A program made the translations under genes and the position numbers. Below are positions 1-5,332 of a stretch of 8,792 bases of DNA, piece after piece. The notes beneath the pieces were generated by a model. The model was not told the DNA's origin, ran no database searches, and was given only the letters and a program-made list of their open reading frames with translations. The stretch's first letter is position 1. Every line of letters begins with the position of its first letter. Source of the DNA: Chitinivibrionales bacterium (GTDB lineage Bacteria > Fibrobacterota > Chitinivibrionia > Chitinivibrionales > WJMI01); contig WJJU01000289.1 in NCBI GenBank assembly GCA_014729595.1, positions 1 to 8,792 on the forward strand, written 5' to 3'.

Positions 1-513
1 CAAGCGCTTTGCCGTTCCACTCGGTGCATCCTTCTTGTGGCGGTGATGAGCCTCAATAATTTCGATGTCGAAATCGGTCCCGATTTTGGAGGCGACCATA
101 TCGGTCAGCCAAAACAAAAGATTAACACCCAAGCTCATGTTGGGGCTAAACAGAACCGGCGTCGTCCGTGCGGCGGTTTCAAGCTTCTCTATTTGGCTCG
201 CATCAAGCCCCGTCGTGCCTATCACGACTTTCGCGCCGCTTCCCTTAACCGCTTCAAGGAGCGATAAAGTCGAGCCGGGAGAGGTAAAATCAATAATTAC
301 CGATTCAGCAAGGGGCGTGTCGGTAATAGTTGGGCTTATCCGCACTCCTTTTTCGCCGTGGCCTAAATGCGCCGCGATATCCGAACCAATTTGAGGATGA
401 TCCGGCAATTCGGTACATCCCACCAAACGGCAATCCTTATCGCCGAGTACCATGCCGGCAATCGTTCGCCCCATCCTACCCAGAGCCCCAATTACTATGA
501 CATTCACGCTCAT
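1..513 (-). CDS. dapB: 4-hydroxy-tetrahydrodipicolinate reductase, C-terminus beyond the window
   Basis: DapB reduces 4-hydroxy-tetrahydrodipicolinate with NAD(P)H, the step after DapA in diaminopimelate/lysine synthesis, in the cytoplasm. The 171 codons visible run open to the window edge. The N-terminal Rossmann fold shows the nucleotide-binding motif GALGRMG (residues 9-15) and GTTG (99-102). FSPNMSLGVN (122-131) follows, and the active-site motif EAHHRHKKDAPSGTA (154-168) holds the catalytic His156 and Lys160 as expected for the family. About 100 residues of the C-terminal domain lie outside the window. The ATG at 513 has a GAGGG Shine-Dalgarno 9 bases upstream and lies 15 bases after the dapA stop, so the two genes are almost certainly cotranscribed. 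Identification is by family motifs and is secure. Confidence 0.96.
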   Translation of the reverse strand, partial: MSVNVIVIGALGRMGRTIAGMVLGDKDCRLVGCTELPDHPQIGSDIAAHLGHGEKGVRISPTITDTPLAESVIIDFTSPGSTLSLLEAVKGSGAKVVIGTTGLDASQIEKLETAARTTPVLFSPNMSLGVNLLFWLTDMVASKIGTDFDIEIIEAHHRHKKDAPSGTAKRL

Positions 514-528
514 GGTATTATTCCCTCG

Positions 529-1410
529 TTAGACGGTAACGCCCGCTGTTTCGAGTACGTCGATCAATCTACGCTTATTGTCTTCAGACATGGGGACCAA
601 CGGCAGCCGATATCCTCCCGCCGCCAAACCCAGGTGGTTCATCGCCACCTTTACCGGGATTGGATTAGTCTCCAGAAACATCGCCTGCGAAACCGGCCAT
701 ATCTCCTCATGGACCTTCAAGGCTTCCGCCACCTTTCCGCTAAAAAATGCGTCAATCATCGCCTTCATCCCGGCGGGAAGAATATTACCTACAACGGAAA
801 TGACCCCCTTGCCGCCACAAGAAAGTATCGGCAAAGTAAGAGCGTCTTCACCGGACAGAATTTTCAGACGATCACCGCAACGACGATGTATCTCGGAGAC
901 CTGCGCCACATTTCCGGAAGCTTCCTTCACCGCAACCACGGCATCGAACTCACAAAGCCGTTCTACCGTCTCCGGCGCCATGTTCACCCCGGTACGCCCC
1001 GGGACATTGTAAAGAACCATGGGAACCGAAACATTCGTGGCAACCGCCCGAAAATGCTGATAAAGGCCTTCCTGCGTAGGCTTATTGTAGTACGGCGTGA
1101 TGCACAATATGGCGTCGGCACCACTATCTTTGGCATGGGCGGCAGCCTCTATTGATTCACTCGTGCTGTTGGAACCGGCCCCGGCAATAACGGTGGCACG
1201 CCCCTTCACCTGATCAAGGACTATGTCCACCACTCGATTGTGTTCATCCCACGACAGCGTGGCCGATTCTCCCGTGGTACCACACGGTACCACTCCCGAA
1301 ACACCGTTTTCGAGCAAAAATTCGGTGTTTTTACGAAGTCCTTCCTCGTCAATGGCCCCTTTCTCATCGAAAGGAGTAACCATCGCAACATAACAACCTT
1401 GCAATTCCAT
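529..1410 (-). CDS. dapA: 4-hydroxy-tetrahydrodipicolinate synthase
   Basis: DapA condenses pyruvate with aspartate semialdehyde, the committed step of diaminopimelate/lysine synthesis. The 293-residue protein has the normal length and TIM-barrel pattern of the family. Visible active-site elements are GTTGE (44-48), the tyrosine pair in ITPYYNKP (Tyr107/Tyr108), YNVPGRTG with Tyr134 and Arg139, and the Schiff-base Lys162 in VKEASG. The ATG has a GGGAG Shine-Dalgarno 7 bases upstream. It is followed 15 bases later by dapB. It is preceded by a 223-base gap after rplI that contains a possible promoter and a strongly folding segment. Expression could therefore be partly separate from the ribosomal genes. 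I see no sign of a lysine riboswitch. The family is certain; an aldolase paralogue such as NanA is disfavoured by the dapB neighbour. Confidence 0.97.
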   Translation of the reverse strand: MELQGCYVAMVTPFDEKGAIDEEGLRKNTEFLLENGVSGVVPCGTTGESATLSWDEHNRVVDIVLDQVKGRATVIAGAGSNSTSESIEAAAHAKDSGADAILCITPYYNKPTQEGLYQHFRAVATNVSVPMVLYNVPGRTGVNMAPETVERLCEFDAVVAVKEASGNVAQVSEIHRRCGDRLKILSGEDALTLPILSCGGKGVISVVGNILPAGMKAMIDAFFSGKVAEALKVHEEIWPVSQAMFLETNPIPVKVAMNHLGLAAGGYRLPLVPMSEDNKRRLIDVLETAGVTV

Positions 1411-1430
1411 TATTACTCTCCCTAGACAAT

Positions 1431-1459
1431 TGTATACATTCCGTCGCTTGCACCCTCAA
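1431..1459 (-). promoter_or_regulatory. possible sigma70-type promoter for dapA
   Basis: On the minus strand a TTGAGG (1459-1454) is separated by exactly 17 bases from TATACA (1436-1431). Each hexamer matches the sigma70 consensus at four of six positions. Transcription would start near 1424, giving a leader of about 14 bases that still includes the GGGAG ribosome binding site. The match is moderate and could be chance. It would make dapA-dapB independent of the upstream ribosomal operon and place the folded segment at 1469-1554 upstream of the transcript. Confidence 0.35.
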
Positions 1460-1468
1460 GGCACAATG

Positions 1469-1554
1469 CGCGGGAACACGGATTATCGGGCCGACGGGAC
1501 CGGCCCCGAAAGCCGTGAGTCCCCCGAGCGGCCGGGCACCACGGCGTGTCCGCG
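1469..1554. other. possible three-way-junction RNA structure between rplI and dapA
   Basis: The segment contains three nested complementary pairs. An outer helix joins 1469-1480 to 1545-1554 (two runs of five pairs with a two-base bulge). Inside it are a hairpin 1486-1493/1501-1509 (eight pairs, one bulged base, seven-base loop) and a second hairpin 1513-1517/1540-1544 with an inner CCCG/CGGG helix. Together they form a closed three-way junction of about 86 bases, GC-rich. The strand of action is unclear. On the minus strand it would lie in the 3' region of the rplI transcript or the dapA leader. No U-run follows on the minus side, so it is not a standard terminator. I do not recognise it as a known riboswitch class. 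Confidence 0.4.
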
Positions 1555-1633
1555 GAAAAGGCGAGTAGCTCAGGGCGCTTAAGAGTTAAGTGGAGCACGC
1601 CTCATGAAGCCGTCAACAACCGTCGAGATTCCT

Positions 1634-2092
1634 TCAGGCCTTTTCTTCTTCCTCTTTCACCACCCAAACCTTTAGTTTGGCGGTTACCTTTTTGTGAACT
1701 CGAATTTCGACAATGTAAACGCCAAGCTGCTTGATGGGTTCCTCGAGTTCAACCGCTCGCTTCTCGACATCAATCCCCTCGCGCTTGAGAAATTCGGCGA
1801 TCTCCTGTCCGGATACCGATCCGTATATCTGATCGCCGTCCTTGACCTTCACGGGAATAGTGCACGGGATATTTTCTATCCTCTTCGCGAGTTCCTGTGC
1901 TTCGCCGGCTTTCTTTTCTTCACGGCGCTCCGAGAACCGCCGTGCTTCAGCTACCGCACGCCTGTTTCCTTCGGTAGCGGGTACCGCCACACCCGCCGGA
2001 ATCAGAAAATTGCGGGCATAGCCATCTTTCACCGTAATGACATCCATTGCCTTGCCCAAACGCTCATGATCTTTTTTAAGTACCACTTCCAT
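1634..2092 (-). CDS. rplI: 50S ribosomal protein L9
   Basis: L9 binds 23S rRNA near the base of the L1 stalk and helps hold reading frame. The 152-residue product is close to the usual 149. The N-terminal domain shows GYARNFLIP (24-32) and the following VAVPAT. A charged linking helix spans about 41-75. The C-terminal RNA-binding domain starts near 80, with the family motif around IYGSVSGQEIAEFL (89-102). A glutamate/lysine tail closes the protein. I chose the ATG at 2092, which gives MEVVL, matching the usual MQVIL-type start. The GAGGAG site is 10 bases away. A TTG at 2098 is in frame but only 4 bases from the SD. L9 is the last ribosomal gene of the rpsF-rpsR-rplI set, 74 bases after rpsR. 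Confidence 0.96.
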   Translation of the reverse strand: MEVVLKKDHERLGKAMDVITVKDGYARNFLIPAGVAVPATEGNRRAVAEARRFSERREEKKAGEAQELAKRIENIPCTIPVKVKDGDQIYGSVSGQEIAEFLKREGIDVEKRAVELEEPIKQLGVYIVEIRVHKKVTAKLKVWVVKEEEEKA

Positions 2093-2120
2093 AGCCAATA
2101 AACTCCTCGTCGTAGTCGGT

Positions 2121-2144
2121 GGCGGCTCCTCAAAGTGAGCCGCC
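2121..2144 (-). promoter_or_regulatory. hairpin between rpsR and rplI
   Basis: GGCGGCTC (2121-2128) and GAGCCGCC (2137-2144) form a perfect eight-pair stem around an eight-base loop, midway between the rpsR stop and the rplI start. No U-run follows it on the minus strand, so a full terminator is unlikely. It may instead be an RNA processing or stability element, or tune L9 relative to S18. The stem is directly visible; the role is inferred. Confidence 0.5.
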
Positions 2145-2166
2145 TTGTTCTCCGAAACGGAAAAGG

Positions 2167-2409
2167 TTAGCGCATGTTTTCCGCAACAAAAGGTAGAATA
2201 GCCATGTGACGGGCACGCTTGATTTCGCCGGACACACGGCGCTGGTGTTTAGCGCAAAGACCGCTCAAACGGCGAGGAACAATTTTGCCGCGATCGGTAA
2301 TGAGATTACCCAGATTTTCGGTGTCTTTGTAGTCAGGTTCGAACTTGTGACGACAATAAATGCAGTAACGTATCCTTTTTCGTTTCGGTCCCCTGCTCAT
2401 TCTAGGCAT
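2167..2409 (-). CDS. rpsR: 30S ribosomal protein S18
   Basis: S18 pairs with S6 on the platform of the small subunit. The 80-residue protein has the basic N-terminus and the conserved core from about GNLITDRGKI to PRRLSGL (34-51). It keeps four putative zinc ligands, CIYC (Cys16, Cys19) and CAKH (Cys52, His55), so it is probably the zinc-binding form, which many bacteria replace with a cysteine-free version. The ATG at 2409 is chosen because AGGAG lies 6 bases upstream. The next ATG, at 2400, would give the more usual MSRG start but has a poor spacing of 15 bases. The start overlaps the rpsF stop by 8 bases, suggesting translational coupling of the two partner proteins. No ssb or priB lies between them. 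Confidence 0.96.
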   Translation of the reverse strand: MPRMSRGPKRKRIRYCIYCRHKFEPDYKDTENLGNLITDRGKIVPRRLSGLCAKHQRRVSGEIKRARHMAILPFVAENMR

Positions 2410-2818
2410 CGCGCTCTCCTTCCGTTCCCGTGCGTTCTTCGTTACCCCCCGAGGTCCGTGCATAATCCGCCGAATCTTCGTCTTCGGACTCCTGCATCTT
2501 ATCCTTGGGAAGATCCTCAAACGTACGCTTCGAAAGATCGCGCACAATGGTAAGATAACGCAGAATGCCGACATTCATTTTGAGGGAACGATCAAGCTTG
2601 TCCGGAACATCACCTTCCCCCCTGTAACGATACAGGTAGTAAATGCCCGTTTTCTTGCCCTTGATCTCGTAAGCCAGCGTCTTCTTACCCCAATCGATAC
2701 TCTCATCGAGCTTGGCGTTATCACCAACCAACTGCTCCATCCGCTGGTGCTCACTTCTGATGGTCTCCTCGGGCAAAGTTCCATCATAGAGAACCATCGT
2801 TTCGTACGGTCTCTCCAT
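2402..2818 (-). CDS. rpsF: 30S ribosomal protein S6
   Basis: S6 binds 16S rRNA together with S18. The 138 residues include the ferredoxin-like core: RPYETMVLYDG (3-13), the central DWGKKTLAYEIKGKKTGIYYL stretch (42-62) and the helix/strand MNVGILRYLTIVR (81-93). A roughly 40-residue tail rich in Glu, Asp, Ser and Thr follows from about 100. Acidic tails of varying length are common in S6. The ATG has a very strong GGAGG site 7 bases upstream. The leader contains a structure resembling an S6:S18 regulatory site (separate entry). It lies 81 bases after the pth stop and overlaps rpsR. Confidence 0.96.
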   Translation of the reverse strand: MERPYETMVLYDGTLPEETIRSEHQRMEQLVGDNAKLDESIDWGKKTLAYEIKGKKTGIYYLYRYRGEGDVPDKLDRSLKMNVGILRYLTIVRDLSKRTFEDLPKDKMQESEDEDSADYARTSGGNEERTGTEGERDA

Positions 2819-2833
2819 ACTATGACCTCCTTT

Positions 2834-2906
2834 GGTCTAAAACGGCCGGAGCATGTACGACTACTCCGGCAGGGTCGGCCTTCAACGTGCACACGAGGAT
2901 TAGACC
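2834..2906 (-). promoter_or_regulatory. candidate S6:S18-binding leader of rpsF
   Basis: On the minus strand GGTCTAA (2906-2900) pairs perfectly with TTAGACC (2840-2834), enclosing a strong hairpin, GCCGGAG (2870-2864) with CTCCGGC (2851-2845) around a 12-base loop. If the hairpin's outermost C-G pair opens, a single-stranded CCG is left between hairpin and outer helix. The known S6:S18 autoregulatory motif of rpsF mRNAs has a helix, a hairpin and an exposed CCG mimicking the 16S site. The outer helix ends 5 bases before the rpsF AGGAGG, and its 5' strand contains the pth stop codon, so ribosomes finishing pth would open it. The pairings are seen; the assignment is inferred from gene position and the CCG. 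Confidence 0.55.
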
Positions 2907-3544
2907 GCACCCTCGCGCACGCTTCCAGCGTTGTATTTATTCATCGTGGCGGCAATTCCCGCCTCAATGTAATAAGCTACCGCTTCACCGGCGGTAATAA
3001 TCATTTCTTCTTTGCGTTCCATCTCCGCCGGCTCGAACCGACCAAGCACAAAATCCACAACAGTGGTACCGTCGGGAAGAGGTCCGATTCCCATGCGCAA
3101 TCGAGGGAATCCCTTTCCAATCGTTTGAATAATTGACTTCAGACCGTTATGCCCACCGTCGGACCCACTCTTTCTGAATCGTAACACGCCAAGATCCAAA
3201 TTGAAATCATCGACGGCGACCAAACAGTCCGCGGCGCTCATTTGGTAACGTTCCAAGAGTTCACGGACAGCCAAACCCGAGCGATTCATGTAAGTCGTCG
3301 GCTTAGCCAAAGCCACAACTAAACCACTCTCCAGTTCACCCGTGAGTACCGTAGAAAATCGCATCCGGCGCTCGTGTGCGCCTTTTAAGGATTGGGCAAA
3401 ACGATCGGCCAAGTCAAAGCCGACATTATGCCGCGTGGCCTCGTACTCTTTTCCTTTGTTTCCCAAACCAATTATCAGGTATTGCGGCGGCTTTAAATCA
3501 AGTCGCCGAGAGCGAAAGAGACCGAGAAGACGCGCGAGGCTCAT
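2900..3544 (-). CDS. pth: peptidyl-tRNA hydrolase
   Basis: Pth cleaves peptidyl-tRNAs released from stalled ribosomes so the tRNA can be reused. The 214 residues include the family elements: GLGNKGKEY with Asn29, TRHNVGF with the catalytic His39, KPTTYMNRSG with Asn87, the VDDFNLDLG segment holding the catalytic Asp (112 or 113), and GGHNGLKSI. A basic N-terminal extension of about 20 residues precedes the core and has no in-frame ATG or GTG alternative, so it is probably genuine. The start lies 11 bases after the rplY stop and lacks a well-placed Shine-Dalgarno; an AGGG lies too far upstream. Translation therefore likely depends on coupling with rplY. The rplY-pth pairing is common in bacteria. 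Confidence 0.95.
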   Translation of the reverse strand: MSLARLLGLFRSRRLDLKPPQYLIIGLGNKGKEYEATRHNVGFDLADRFAQSLKGAHERRMRFSTVLTGELESGLVVALAKPTTYMNRSGLAVRELLERYQMSAADCLVAVDDFNLDLGVLRFRKSGSDGGHNGLKSIIQTIGKGFPRLRMGIGPLPDGTTVVDFVLGRFEPAEMERKEEMIITAGEAVAYYIEAGIAATMNKYNAGSVREGAV

Positions 3545-3555
3545 GTGGCGGCAGC

Positions 3556-4182
3556 CTACCCTTTCGCCCCCTCGGCGGCGGAGCCTTCCTCCGTCACAAC
3601 TTCTTCGGGCGCAGGCTCCTTGGTTGGATGCAGAACAGATGCCAGCACCTCGTCGGGGGAATCCTTTAGCACCAGTCCTTCCCCAAGCGACAAATCACCG
3701 GCATGCAGCGATTCGCCCATGCCCAAGCCGGAAACATCGACGGTTATGTGATCAGGAATGTCCAAAGGCATACACTCGATGTTCAGGTGATGAACACTAT
3801 GTTCCAAGATGCCGTTGTCCTCTTTTACACCAACCGGTACTCCGGCGATCTCGACGGGTACCTGGACTGTAACTTTTTTACTCATGTCTACGTGCTGGAA
3901 ATCGACATGCAGCAGATGGTCCGTCGTGATTACATCACGTTGAATTTCTTTGACGATGGCCACGGATTTGCCCTCTTCGCCGCCGATTCCCAGGTCGATT
4001 AAATGAGAGGCTTTCCCGGCCCTCAAAATCGCGCCAAACTCAGCGACATCGATCTCAATGGACCGTGCATCCATACCGGCGCCATAGTATACAGCCGGGA
4101 GCCATCCGCCGGCCCTACTTTTACGGGCATATTCTTTGCCTCGACTGTTCCGTGCTCGCGTCTTGAGCTTCAGGATATCCAA
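3556..4182 (-). CDS. rplY: 50S ribosomal protein L25, long CTC-type form
   Basis: L25 binds 5S rRNA. The 208-residue protein is the two-domain CTC-type form. The N-terminal 5S-binding domain (about 1-95) has TRARNSRGKEYARKSR (8-23), LPAVYYG (28-34) and the HLLHVDFQHV motif (89-98). A beta-rich C-terminal domain (about 100-190) starts with KKVTVQVPVEIAGVPVGVKE and includes LNIECMPLDIPD. An Ala/Glu-rich tail closes it. I chose a TTG start at 4182, giving MDILKLK, because AAGGAGG lies 6 bases upstream. The ATG at 4215 would place the SD inside the gene and adds 11 residues unlike the family. The gene follows tRNA-Gln and precedes pth by 11 bases. Confidence 0.94.
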   Translation of the reverse strand: MDILKLKTRARNSRGKEYARKSRAGGWLPAVYYGAGMDARSIEIDVAEFGAILRAGKASHLIDLGIGGEEGKSVAIVKEIQRDVITTDHLLHVDFQHVDMSKKVTVQVPVEIAGVPVGVKEDNGILEHSVHHLNIECMPLDIPDHITVDVSGLGMGESLHAGDLSLGEGLVLKDSPDEVLASVLHPTKEPAPEEVVTEEGSAAEGAKG

Positions 4183-4195
4183 ACTCCACCTCCTT

Positions 4196-4218
4196 CGGGC
4201 GCTACTTTCTCGCACCCG
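4196..4218 (-). promoter_or_regulatory. hairpin immediately before the rplY Shine-Dalgarno
   Basis: On the minus strand CGGGTGC (4218-4212) pairs with GCGCCCG (4202-4196) over seven pairs including one G-U, with a nine-base loop. The stem directly abuts AAGGAGG, the rplY ribosome binding site. Its position suits control of L25 translation or protection of the 5' end left after tRNA processing. The role is inferred. Confidence 0.4.
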
Positions 4219-4265
4219 CTATCTTGCCGGAAGAACCAATGCGGTATGTTGCGGCGCGGAAAAAA

Positions 4266-4337
4266 CTGGGGCGGGAGGATTCGAACCTCCGAATACATGG
4301 ACCAAAACCATGTGACTTGCCACTTGTCGACGCCCCA
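4266..4337 (-). tRNA. tRNA-Gln (anticodon UUG)
   Basis: The minus strand folds as a complete 72-base cloverleaf. The acceptor stem pairs TGGGGCG with CGCCCCA. The anticodon stem CATGG/CCATG closes the loop TTTTGGT, giving anticodon UUG. The T arm is GGAGG/CCTCC around TTCGAAT. The D stem is short, GAC/GTC. The U1-A72 pair and discriminator G are the identity elements known for glutamine tRNA recognition. CCA is not encoded; the next bases are a run of T. The gene lies between spoVG and rplY in the same orientation, so it may be cut from a common transcript. A TATTAT at 4367-4362 could be a -10 element, but no good -35 accompanies it. Confidence 0.96.
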
Positions 4338-4409
4338 ATAATCGCGCACAATCTACAGAAAATAATATGTGCTCACCCGTTCAAACAGGCCCCCGGCCAC
4401 AAAGTGAAG

Positions 4410-4445
4410 AAAAAGGCGACCAAATGCGACGTTGCCTCCGGCAAC
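4410..4445 (-). terminator. weak candidate terminator or stem-loop downstream of spoVG
   Basis: On the minus strand a perfect six-pair hairpin, GTTGCC/GGCAAC with a three-base loop (4445-4431), is followed 16 bases later by CGCC and five T residues (4414-4410). The T-run is not adjacent to the stem, so this is a poor fit to an intrinsic terminator. It could end some spoVG transcripts before the tRNA. Otherwise the 4338-4541 gap holds only a short tandem repeat and a possible -10 element for the tRNA. Confidence 0.3.
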
Positions 4446-4496
4446 CGCCCTCTTTGGATAAGCGCATCCCTTAGCCAAAACAAGCACATTAACCCT

Positions 4497-4518
4497 ATCG
4501 ACTCGCCATCGACTCGCC
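4497..4518. repeat. two tandem copies of an 11-base unit
   Basis: ATCGACTCGCC occurs twice in immediate succession (4497-4507 and 4508-4518), just downstream of the spoVG stop. The copies are identical. With only two units, slippage duplication is the simplest explanation; no function is apparent. Confidence 0.7.
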
Positions 4519-4541
4519 GATAAGCAATTCAAGCGACGAAT

Positions 4542-4877
4542 TTACTCTGCGCCAAGCGCTCCCGGATTCAAGCCGAATTCATCCAAATGCACCACGCCGG
4601 CTTCACTGGGCACTAAATCGGTACGACTAAGTTCCAACTCAAATGCATCCAACACTCTGTCCTCAATTTCCTTCCGGGTGCTGTTGTTGATGGGATGAGC
4701 GATATCCTGAAACGTACCGTCTCGACGTCTTCTGCACGGCATGGACACAAAGTATCCTTGGGCACCATTGATGACCCTGAGGCCGCGGACGACAAAACAA
4801 TCATCCAGTGTGATACTGGCAAACGCTTTGAGCTTGCGCTCATCTCTGAGAGTGATGTGCACTTCGGTGATGTTCAC
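4542..4877 (-). CDS. spoVG: SpoVG family RNA/DNA-binding regulator
   Basis: SpoVG is a small nucleic-acid-binding regulator, first known from Bacillus sporulation but widespread in non-sporulating bacteria, where it binds RNA and DNA. The 111 residues match the family: ITEVHITL (3-10), LKAFASITLDDCFVVRGLRV (16-35), the core FVSMPCRRRRDG (43-54), and DIAHPINNSTR (58-68). A Glu/Asp-rich C-terminal tail of about 30 residues extends beyond the usual core. The start is a GTG at 4877, supported by AGGAGG 7 bases upstream. It is the first gene of the minus block and has a strong promoter about 130 bases upstream. Its target is not evident; sporulation should not be inferred from this gene alone. Confidence 0.94.
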   Translation of the reverse strand: MNITEVHITLRDERKLKAFASITLDDCFVVRGLRVINGAQGYFVSMPCRRRRDGTFQDIAHPINNSTRKEIEDRVLDAFELELSRTDLVPSEAGVVHLDEFGLNPGALGAE

Positions 4878-4895
4878 GTGTTGGCCTCCTGTGTT

Positions 4896-4915
4896 AGTGA
4901 TATGGAGTTATCACT
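4896..4915 (-). promoter_or_regulatory. hairpin before the spoVG ribosome binding site
   Basis: AGTGATA and TATCACT form a perfect seven-pair stem with a six-base loop. On the minus strand the loop reads ACTCCA, and its CTCC is complementary to the GGAG of the AGGAGG site only five bases downstream (4890-4885). A loop-to-SD interaction is therefore possible. Read on the plus strand, a short T-run follows the stem, but no gene there needs terminating. Confidence 0.35.
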
Positions 4916-5007
4916 TTTTCGGTCACTGCACTATCTATAGCACTACTCGATCCTCCTCTGATTGCACCGCGCCAAACAGCAGCCGACGATTCGGCTTTCG
5001 GCTGGGT

Positions 5008-5036
5008 AATATAATTGATCGTTCCGCTTTTTTCAA
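5008..5036 (-). promoter_or_regulatory. strong sigma70-type promoter for spoVG
   Basis: On the minus strand TTGAAA (5036-5031) and TATATT (5013-5008) are separated by exactly 17 bases. Each hexamer matches the consensus at five of six positions. Transcription would start near 5001, giving an untranslated leader of about 125 bases before the spoVG GTG. This is the best promoter match in the window and probably feeds spoVG and perhaps the tRNA and ribosomal genes downstream. Confidence 0.75.
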
Positions 5037-5264
5037 ACGACGAGCCTACACACAAAACAAATATCGCCACCCACGCTTTCCGACACCCGCGATCCCAAAG
5101 GCGTCCGCACGTTAAACACTCCATTTTCGACTCCCGGCACGGGATCCCGCCAATGCTCCGGGGTGAAGCTTCGTAAAAGAGTGCTTTGAGAGGAGTGAAA
5201 GAGGTAATCGATCAGGATATGTGGGGTTAAGATGGAATTCCACTTGCGGTCTCCACGTTGGAAA

Positions 5265-5275
5265 GAATTATATTC
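5265..5275. promoter_or_regulatory. ARG-box-like palindrome upstream of argF
   Basis: GAAT-TAT-ATTC, flanked by A/T-rich bases and followed by A, resembles half of the ArgR/AhrC operator consensus (TGAAT-WWWW-ATTCA). It has three central bases rather than four and lacks the first T. It lies 57 bases before the argF start, where an operator would be expected. A weak TTGCGG lies just upstream as a possible -35. The match is imperfect and may be chance. Confidence 0.25.
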
Positions 5276-5332
5276 ATTCGACATCCTTAATGCGGGAATG
5301 ATTCGTACCTGTATCAACGAGCAAAGTCGGAA

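Larger units (their letters stand above)
4878..5332. other. 455-base divergent intergenic region between spoVG and argF
   Basis: This is the only long gap in the window, and it separates the two divergent blocks. It holds the spoVG promoter and leader (about 5036-4878), two overlapping hairpin options in that leader (4980-4986 with 4998-5004, or 4981-4986 with 4991-4996), and an ARG-box-like palindrome near 5265. The stretch 5040-5260 shows no gene, repeat or structure I can support. Short open frames crossing it lack family resemblance and ribosome binding sites. Confidence 0.6.

Noticed and set aside
367..1155. Plus-strand open frame of 262 codons
   Set aside because: It is antisense to dapB and dapA, whose motifs are unmistakable, and its product has low-complexity shadow composition with no family resemblance.
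1411..1633. Lysine riboswitch upstream of dapA
   Set aside because: The segment folds as a three-way junction rather than the five-helix lysine fold, and I see none of the conserved core.
1561..1636. tRNA-like string GAGTAGCTCAGG downstream of rplI
   Set aside because: It resembles a D-arm, but no acceptor, anticodon or T arm can be folded around it.
4896..4920. Plus-strand intrinsic terminator (stem followed by T-run)
   Set aside because: No plus-strand gene lies upstream to terminate, and the stem is weak; its position before the spoVG SD is a better explanation.
4894..5124. Minus-strand 76-codon frame ending just before the spoVG SD
   Set aside because: It would start upstream of the likely spoVG promoter and has no Shine-Dalgarno or family resemblance; more likely leader sequence than a gene.
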